Source: Leptolyngbya sp. FACHB-8
GTDB taxonomy: Bacteria; Cyanobacteriota; Cyanobacteriia; Elainellales; Elainellaceae
DNA length: 64,000 nucleotides
Reading direction: 5' to 3'
Assembly: GCF_014695575.1 (NCBI RefSeq)
Contig: NZ_JACJOO010000071.1
Span: 62,001-126,000 of the forward strand
Part shown: positions 59,132 through 64,000 of the stretch, one piece after another
Numbering within the stretch: position 1 is the stretch's first letter
Layout: each line of letters starts with the position of its first letter
Made by a program: the position numbers and the translations under genes
Notes under the pieces: model-generated
The model's database searches: none
Seen by the model: only the letters and a program-made list of their open reading frames with translations
What the model was told of the DNA's origin: nothing

Positions 59132-59347
59132 AGTGATCTCTTACAAAGAGGAATGCAGACGTGGTTGATCTATCAAAGCCTTGGTCTTCTTAAACCGCTG
59201 TTCTGTTCACAAAAATTCGACAAAAGCTCAAATTCAGTTCAAGATTGAATGAATTTCCGTAAACACCCCTAACCGAAATGGAATCTAATAGTTTCCTCCA
59301 GTAGAGACTGATTCCGGTAGTATTTCGGACTGAATATTGTTCTGGGA

Positions 59348-59402
59348 GTGTATTTTTTGTTGTGGAAGGGGTATAGCATCCCTTTCACAACAAAAAATAC
59401 AC
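59348..59402. repeat. 55-bp hairpin
   Basis: Arms GTGTATTTTTTGTTGTGGAA.../complement, extended by GGAGTG...CACTCC outside (59345 to 59418). Confidence 0.83.
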
Positions 59403-59423
59403 GTTTGAAACACACTCCTCAAC

Positions 59424-59481
59424 CTGATGCAGGGTGGGATACAAAGGGCACTCTGAGCCCCTGTATCCCACCCTGCATCAG
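59424..59481. repeat. 58-bp hairpin
   Basis: Arms CTGATGCAGGGTGGGATACA and complement with one bulge, loop ACTCTGA. Confidence 0.84.
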
Positions 59482-59692
59482 CATTGAACTATAATCCAAC
59501 CTTTGGCTTCATCAATGATCATCCCAGACTACACGACCCCAGTATGTTGCGAATAACTTGCAAGAAGCCGAGCAATGCATGTATGCTCCTAATGGAAAAC
59601 GTTTGAAACGTTGTTTTTTCGTGGTGTTAATCCATGCATAACCAACATTTCAAACTCCTTTTTTGCTGGCTATTTGTGTTGGGGTTAGTGGT

Positions 59693-60670
59693 GTGAGTCG
59701 CTCAGTATTGTGGAGTCGCCGTCAGTTTCTTCGGTTGGGTGTAGCGGCGGCAGGGGTATCTGGAGTGGCGATCGCCTGTCAAGCCTCCCAATTCGGTTCC
59801 TCTGTCGCCATTCCACCGTTGCCAGATATTACGGATGATCTGCAGTTTGGGTTTAACCCGATGCAGGTGTTGCGAGATTTTGATTATGGAACAGTCAAAC
59901 ACGAAGGTGGACGCACTGTTCGAGAATTTGAAGTAACGGCTAACAGCACTACCCTGCAACTCAACCGAGCCATTTCATTTGTTAGTTGGAATTTGAACGG
60001 GCGCGTGCCTGGGCCAACTCTACGAGCACGGGAGGGCGATCGCGTTCGCGTCATTTTCCACAACGAAGATGGGCATTCCCATAGTTTGCATTTCCACGGA
60101 ACCCACCCGGCCGACATGGATGGCACGCAACCCATCCGTCATGGCAACACCATGGTTTATGAATTTGATGCCGCACCCTACGGCGTACACCTCTACCATT
60201 GCCACATTGCCCCCGTTACACGCCACATCAGCAAAGGGCTATATGGCATGTTTATTATCGATCCGCCCGAAGGCCGTCCCCCGGCTGACGAAATGGTTTT
60301 GGTCATGGGAGGCTATGACACAAACAACGATGACCGCAATGAACTTTATGCGTTCAATGGTATTCCAAACTATTACCGAGATCATCCCATTCCCATTTAT
60401 CAGAATCAGCGCGTTCGTGTCTATTTATTGAACATGATCGAGTTTGATCCAGCCGTTACATTTCATATCCACGCTAATTTCTTTCAAATCTTTCGAACAG
60501 GACGAAGCCTAAAATCGACGGAAGAAACTGACGTTATCACAATGGGTACAGCCGAACGTCATATTTTAGAATTTTCCTATTCTCTACCAGGCCAATACAT
60601 GTTTCACCCTCATCAAGATGGCATTGCCGATCTTGGTTGTATGGGGGTGTTTGACGTGCTTCCCACTTGA
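59693..60670 (+). CDS. Tat-exported two-domain multicopper oxidase
   Basis: A 325-residue oxidase with a twin-arginine leader SRRQFLRLGVAAAGVSG. Copper ligands: HSHSLHFHGTHP (type 2/3) near residue 140, LYHCHIAPVTRHISKGLYGMF near 185, and HIHANFFQIFRTG near 270, with the type 1 pair in YHCH..M. Compared with three-domain laccases it is short, matching two-domain oxidases of bacteria. GTG 59693 is used as start; a TTG at 59663 would add ten residues. The neighbouring lipoprotein may be functionally linked. Confidence 0.87.
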   Translation: MSRSVLWSRRQFLRLGVAAAGVSGVAIACQASQFGSSVAIPPLPDITDDLQFGFNPMQVLRDFDYGTVKHEGGRTVREFEVTANSTTLQLNRAISFVSWNLNGRVPGPTLRAREGDRVRVIFHNEDGHSHSLHFHGTHPADMDGTQPIRHGNTMVYEFDAAPYGVHLYHCHIAPVTRHISKGLYGMFIIDPPEGRPPADEMVLVMGGYDTNNDDRNELYAFNGIPNYYRDHPIPIYQNQRVRVYLLNMIEFDPAVTFHIHANFFQIFRTGRSLKSTEETDVITMGTAERHILEFSYSLPGQYMFHPHQDGIADLGCMGVFDVLPT

Positions 60671-60722
60671 AAATAGTGTTTCCTTGAGGCGATGAAGCCT
60701 TGTCAATCATTGCCCTAAACAT

Positions 60723-60772
60723 TAGATCTCCTACATGGATCATTGCGCGGCTCCGCGCACAACGATTCGTGC
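60723..60772. repeat. Partial copy of the TAGACC element
   Basis: TAGATCTCCTACATGGATCA then TTGCGCGGCTCCGCGCACAA resembles the right half of 52913-52990 read in reverse; the far end is missing. Confidence 0.65.
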
Positions 60773-60890
60773 CCTCAAAAACTAATTTATGCAGAGAGCC
60801 TGCAAATCAACAACCTACAAATCAACAATCTACAACTCTTTTGGAAGGGTGACAGCGATGCTGTTACTCCTATAAAGAACTTTAGGTTAC

Positions 60891-60991
60891 TAAACCAGGA
60901 CTTACGCAAGCCCGCTACCTACAGTGCATTGTTGTTGTGGGTGGGGTGCTCCGCACCCCACCCACAACAACAATGCGTAAGTCCTGTAAAC
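60891..60991. mobile_element. 91-bp MITE-like element with 5-bp target duplication
   Basis: Element 60896-60986 has perfect 13-bp terminal repeats CAGGACTTACGCA / TGCGTAAGTCCTG and is flanked by TAAAC on each side. Inner perfect hairpin at 60925-60976 with GCATTGTTGTTGTGGGTGGG, loop CTC. A degenerate end of this family may border the element at 46375-46455. Confidence 0.85.
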
Positions 60992-61123
60992 GTAAGGTTC
61001 TGAGAGCAATGTACTTTCAGGAGGCTGGCACCGGCAAAAATATCTTGCCGACTTTATTGACATTATTTCTCACTAATCTTAGTCTGAGGACTGTATAGTT
61101 GTTCAGCAAGGGATTCCATAACA

Positions 61124-61978
61124 GTGAAACGGTCGAAATCGGTTGAGCTTTTTCTAGCCTTGGGGCTGGCCGCAACAATGGGAGCCTGTGGCACCCCTTC
61201 GGCCAATACCAGTACCGACCAACATGAAAGTGGAGCTGCAGATACGGCTACCACAACTCATTCAGCAGCCGACCAAGGCGGCGAGGGTGGCGAAGGCGGA
61301 GAAGGTGGTGAAGGCGGTGAAGGCGGTGAAGGCGGTGCAGCAGCCACCGGTAATCCTGATGTTAACTACATGACAACTCTGGGGTTGATGAAAGGACACC
61401 TCATGGTGGCTCAGGAGTTGATGGAGCAGGGAAAATATGAAGAAGCCGAACCTCACATTGGGCACCCCGTTGAAGAATTGTACGGCGGCATCGAAGGAGA
61501 TCTAACGGCCCGTAACGTACCGGAATTTAAGTCAACTCTGACTGAGCTCCACGATCTTGCACAATCCAGCCCTGATAGCCCAGAGACCAAAGCAGCTTTT
61601 GATGAATCCATGCAGGCTGTTGATGCGGCGATCGCAGCCCTCCCCGAAAGCCAGCGCCAATCTCCTGAGTTTGTCATGGACGTGATCAACCAGATGTTGA
61701 AGACCGCTGGAGAAGAATACGAAGCGGCGATCGCAGATGGCAAATTTGTCGAACTAGTCGAGTACCAGGATTCCCGAGGCTTCGTGCTGTATGCCGAGGA
61801 GCTGTACAAAGGAATTGAGGGCACAATGAGCCAGCAGAAAGCGGATCAACATAAGACGATTACTGATAGCTTTACCCAACTGAAAACCGCTTGGCCTGCG
61901 GTAAACCCACCTGCAACTCCGGTAAAAACTCCCTCCGAAGTGCTGGGGCTGATCTCCCAGGTTGAGCTCAATAGCTAA
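61124..61978 (+). CDS. Lipoprotein with Gly-Gly-Glu repeat
   Basis: A 284-residue lipoprotein (GTG start; leader with LGLAATMGAC, Cys near residue 22). After a Ser/Thr/Ala-rich segment, six or more GEG/EGG units (EGGEGGEGGEGG) form a flexible hinge at about residues 52-70. The remaining 200 residues are helical and contain MKGHLMVAQELMEQGKYEEA, HPVEELYGGIEGDLTARNV and NQMLKTAGEEYEAAI. The histidine and acidic residues suggest possible metal binding, fitting the adjacent multicopper oxidase. No family recognised. Confidence 0.78.
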   Translation: MKRSKSVELFLALGLAATMGACGTPSANTSTDQHESGAADTATTTHSAADQGGEGGEGGEGGEGGEGGEGGAAATGNPDVNYMTTLGLMKGHLMVAQELMEQGKYEEAEPHIGHPVEELYGGIEGDLTARNVPEFKSTLTELHDLAQSSPDSPETKAAFDESMQAVDAAIAALPESQRQSPEFVMDVINQMLKTAGEEYEAAIADGKFVELVEYQDSRGFVLYAEELYKGIEGTMSQQKADQHKTITDSFTQLKTAWPAVNPPATPVKTPSEVLGLISQVELNS

Positions 61979-62004
61979 ACCAAGAAACTCACATTTCTTG
62001 TATA

Positions 62005-62040
62005 TGAGGGAGTGGAGGGCAGTTGCCTTCCACTCCCTCA
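62005..62040. repeat. 36-bp hairpin
   Basis: Arms TGAGGGAGTGGAGGGCA / TGCCTTCCACTCCCTCA with one mismatch, 26 bases after the lipoprotein stop codon. Confidence 0.8.
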
Positions 62041-62064
62041 ACGGTTCCATGGTTCACCCCGTAA

Positions 62065-62120
62065 GACATGCCTAATGCTCTACGTTCTACTTAAGCAGAA
62101 CGTAGAGCATTAGACATGTC
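62065..62120. repeat. 56-bp hairpin
   Basis: Arms GACATGCCTAATGCTCTACG... and complement (one T/C difference), centre CTTAAG. Its last two bases are part of the 9-bp direct repeat of the next element. Confidence 0.86.
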
Positions 62121-62268
62121 TTCCATTCAGCAATTCTCATTTTGAAATCAGTCCCGAAAACCGCGCGCCTTTGGCGTGCGGTTTTCGGGCCTCAAAGCCA
62201 AGAGTTCACGCCCGTAGGGCGTGAACTCTTGGCTTTGAGGCCCATACTGAGAATTGCTGTCTTCCATT
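62119..62268 (+). mobile_element. 132-bp MITE-like element, copy 2, with 9-bp target duplication
   Basis: Element 62128-62259, same termini as copy 1 (CAGCAATTCTC / GAGAATTGCTG), opposite orientation, flanked by TCTTCCATT at 62119-62127 and 62260-62268. The two inner hairpins differ from copy 1 by matched pairs: CCCGAAAACC / GGTTTTCGGG against CCCGAGAACC / GGTTCTCGGG, and GGCCTCAAAGCC / GGCTTTGAGGCC against GGCATCAAAGCC / GGCTTTGATGCC. Confidence 0.93.
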
Positions 62269-62417
62269 AAATTGGTGTAAGACCTGGAGACGAGGTATGG
62301 GGTCCACCTCCATAGATTTGAAACATAATCCTACAGTTCTTGTCGGTTGGGGTTAGAAGAGGTTAGATTCTAAGTCCTGGTAGCCTTATCGGGCGATCGC
62401 TCTCCCCATTCAATGCA

Positions 62418-63428
62418 ATGGAAAACTCTATCTATAGAAGCATTGCTTCATTGCGAGCAATTCAACAATCAGAATCTGAATTGCCATTGAGAAATGAAGC
62501 GTGTCGGTCTAAATTTTTTCTTCACTCGCGCATTACCAAAAAAGTTTTTCTTTTTTTTCATGGGTTTACAGCAGGCCCTTACCAATTTGAACCGTTAGGC
62601 AACGCGTTTCATAAAGCGGGTTACAACGTACTCGTGCCTCTGCAACCAGGGCATGGAATAGCTGGAGAGTGGAGTCGCCACAACACTCCACCATTACCGA
62701 CGGATGTGAGAGTTTACCAACAATTTGTGCTGGAGTGGATTGGGCGAGCTCAAGAGCTGGGAGATGAGATCATCGTGGGAGGCCTGTCGAGCGGGGCCAA
62801 CCTGGCGGCCTGGGCAGCACTGGAGCACCCAGAACAGGTGGGGCGATCGCTCCTCTTCGCCCCTTTTCTCAAAGGCCGCAACCCCTTATTCGATTGGTTA
62901 ATCAACGTCTTACCCTTCTACTACGAGTGGTTCAACAAAGATGCTCCCGGCAACTTTGGCTACAAAGGGTTTCGTATTCCAGCTCTCCGTCTATTTTTAG
63001 AGCTAGGAAAAACAGTTCTAAACCAGGCACAAGTCCGCCGCTCGGCCCCCATGCTAGTGGTCAGCAGTGATGCGGATATGGCCACAGATCCAGGTACCCA
63101 TCGGCAATTGTTTCAGGCAGTTCAGGTGCGGCAACCGCAATCCTGGTACTACTGCTTCGACAAATCCCTCGGCATCGGTCATCGCATGACGACTCGGATA
63201 GAAGACAACCCCTACGAAGACCAGTTGATTACGCTAACGCAATCCTACGTAGAAAGCAGTCTCACTTGGCCCCAGTTACAACTTCTCACCCGGCATATTC
63301 AGAAGGGAAAACCTGCCGATACAATCGCCTGTGCAGCCAACTTGTACACCTTGATCCCGTCCTATCTCAAGAATTTTTTGGAATGGGATCTGAGCGATCG
63401 CACCACCGGGTTCCTCAGCTCCCTCTAA
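62418..63428 (+). CDS. Alpha/beta hydrolase (esterase/lipase type)
   Basis: A 336-residue serine hydrolase. The oxyanion region VFLFFHGFTAGPYQFEPLG (about residue 50) and the nucleophile elbow IVGGLSSGANLAAWAALEHP (GLSSG, about residue 133) are clear; Asp in SSDADMATDPGTHRQ and His in GIGHRMTTR complete the triad. It resembles carboxylesterases of monoglyceride-lipase type. Substrate unknown. A second ATG lies five bases upstream in another frame. Confidence 0.88.
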   Translation: MENSIYRSIASLRAIQQSESELPLRNEACRSKFFLHSRITKKVFLFFHGFTAGPYQFEPLGNAFHKAGYNVLVPLQPGHGIAGEWSRHNTPPLPTDVRVYQQFVLEWIGRAQELGDEIIVGGLSSGANLAAWAALEHPEQVGRSLLFAPFLKGRNPLFDWLINVLPFYYEWFNKDAPGNFGYKGFRIPALRLFLELGKTVLNQAQVRRSAPMLVVSSDADMATDPGTHRQLFQAVQVRQPQSWYYCFDKSLGIGHRMTTRIEDNPYEDQLITLTQSYVESSLTWPQLQLLTRHIQKGKPADTIACAANLYTLIPSYLKNFLEWDLSDRTTGFLSSL

Positions 63429-63432
63429 GATC

Positions 63433-63487
63433 TGCTTTAAAGGTTATTTTTCGTGGGCGAAGCCCACAAAAAATAACCTTTAAAGCA
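63433..63487. repeat. 55-bp hairpin, TTTTTCGTGGGC group
   Basis: Arms TGCTTTAAAGGTTATTTTTC... and complement, loop GAA between GTGGGC and GCCCAC, directly after the hydrolase stop codon. Confidence 0.88.
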
Positions 63488-63516
63488 CGCCCTCATATCT
63501 TTTCAACATGAAGATA

Positions 63517-63573
63517 GTGAATGGGATGTGGTGAAAGGGGCACTTGGTGCTCCTTTCATCACATCCCATTCAC
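63517..63573. repeat. 57-bp hairpin
   Basis: Arms GTGAATGGGATGTGGTGAAA and complement with one G/T pair, loop TTG between GGGCAC and GTGCTC, near the end of the convergent HpxZ-like gene. Confidence 0.86.
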
Positions 63574-63596
63574 ACGTCTAAAACGCCCCAAGATAG

Positions 63597-63968
63597 CTAT
63601 GAGGCTAACAGTGAGACATGGGCACTGACCACACGCCATCCTTCCGGGGTACGCATCCAGGTTTGGCTCTGGCGACCGCTTTTACCGGAGCGTACGAATT
63701 CAGTATTGGCTGTGGCAAAGTCGTGCCCGTAGGTTGTGATGACTGTGTTTTGGAGAGTACGAGTTAAATTGAGGGGCGATCGCCCCTGCCGAAAGTTGGC
63801 GATCGCCTCATAGCCATACAGGTTCTCCGTTGCCCCATAGCGAATGGTATGGGGACTATTCCAAAACAATTCATCCAATACGGCTACATCATTGCTCACC
63901 AGGGCTGCTTCATAACGCTCAAAAGCTGCTGTGACTTCAGCCAGCACCTCCGGTAAATTAATGTTCAT
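63597..63968 (-). CDS. HpxZ/AtzH-like protein (NTF2/SnoaL fold)
   Basis: About 123 residues with the features of the oxalurate-catabolism protein HpxZ and Atz[51 protein letters not shown] and the end [12 protein letters not shown]. The fold is a small cone-shaped NTF2-like dimer. Start codons at 63968, 63980 and 63989 all fit; 63968 (MNINLPEV) is chosen. No amidase or purine-catabolism gene is visible in the window, which ends right behind it. Confidence 0.85.
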   Translation of the reverse strand: MNINLPEVLAEVTAAFERYEAALVSNDVAVLDELFWNSPHTIRYGATENLYGYEAIANFRQGRSPLNLTRTLQNTVITTYGHDFATANTEFVRSGKSGRQSQTWMRTPEGWRVVSAHVSLLAS

Positions 63969-64000
63969 ACCTGCTGTCATCCGTTCCAATCACTTTTGTA

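Larger units (their letters stand above)
59132..59692. other. Spacer upstream of the multicopper oxidase
   Basis: About 560 bases with two hairpins (59348-59402 and 59424-59481) and the promoter of the oxidase gene. No gene supported. Confidence 0.5.
60671..61123. other. Spacer with a partial repeat, a tandem repeat and the 91-bp element
   Basis: About 450 bases: partial TAGACC-type repeat 60723-60772, a 15-bp tandem repeat CAAATCAACAACCTA / CAAATCAACAATCTA (60803-60832), and the 91-bp element 60896-60986. The promoter of the next gene must be close to 61100. Confidence 0.6.
61979..62417. other. Spacer with three hairpin elements
   Basis: About 440 bases: hairpin 62005-62040, hairpin 62065-62120, and the full 132-bp element 62128-62259 with target duplications. 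No supported gene. Confidence 0.6.

Overview
The window is chromosomal DNA from a cyanobacterium. It carries psbX, psbY and a Ycf66-family gene, a cyanobacterial-type FurA, a GlcD glycolate dehydrogenase of the photorespiratory type, a CSP41-like protein, an ABA4-like protein, a DevBCA exporter, and the octamer GCGATCGC (HIP1) scattered densely through genes and spacers. Nothing points to heterocysts, so it is most likely a filamentous or unicellular non-heterocystous lineage; I cannot place it more exactly. No phage, plasmid, CRISPR array or full-length transposase gene was seen.

Layout: 1-4.5 kb holds glycogen phosphorylase, biotin carboxylase and YggT. 4.7-12.8 kb holds psbX, Ycf66, two tandem beta-propeller lipoproteins, a secreted HhoA-like protease, psbY, a gamma-carbonic-anhydrase-like protein, a small-gene cluster ending in yidD, and an FHA protein. 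12.9-22.3 kb holds a copper ATPase, fur under Fur boxes, an MFS transporter, a divergent serine-hydrolase/NlpC pair, a quinone reductase, an Asp/Arg repeat protein and a PrsW protease. 22.6-29 kb holds an ABC-ATPase remnant, glcD and the tetR-devB-luxR-devC-devA exporter cluster. 29-40.4 kb holds a phosphodiesterase, a C39-type membrane protease, ABA4-like, two outer-membrane barrel candidates, a lone ABC-2 permease, a tRNA with CAU anticodon and pyrF. 40.6-54.8 kb holds peptide and sugar ABC binding proteins, GST, a GMC oxidoreductase, a LysR/NhaC divergent pair, and ureA-ureB without ureC. 54.9-64 kb holds a sugar dehydrogenase fused to RTX repeats, a CSP41-like protein, a multicopper oxidase with a Gly/Glu-repeat lipoprotein, a hydrolase and an HpxZ/AtzH-like protein.

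The most striking feature is not a gene. Nearly every spacer longer than about 100 bp contains one or more long, almost perfect inverted repeats (stems of 15-36 bp). Many are the core of larger elements that recur in the window: a 132-bp element with CAGCAATTCTC ends flanked by 9-bp direct repeats (two full copies and one truncated), a 107-bp element with GGAGATTTC ends (three copies), a 105-bp element with TACAGCGC ends (three copies), and others. Between copies the stem sequences differ by paired, compensatory changes, and in one case the whole stem is replaced while length and pairing are kept. This looks like a population of small non-autonomous hairpin elements (MITE/REP-like) that moved into gene ends and now often sit where a terminator would be.
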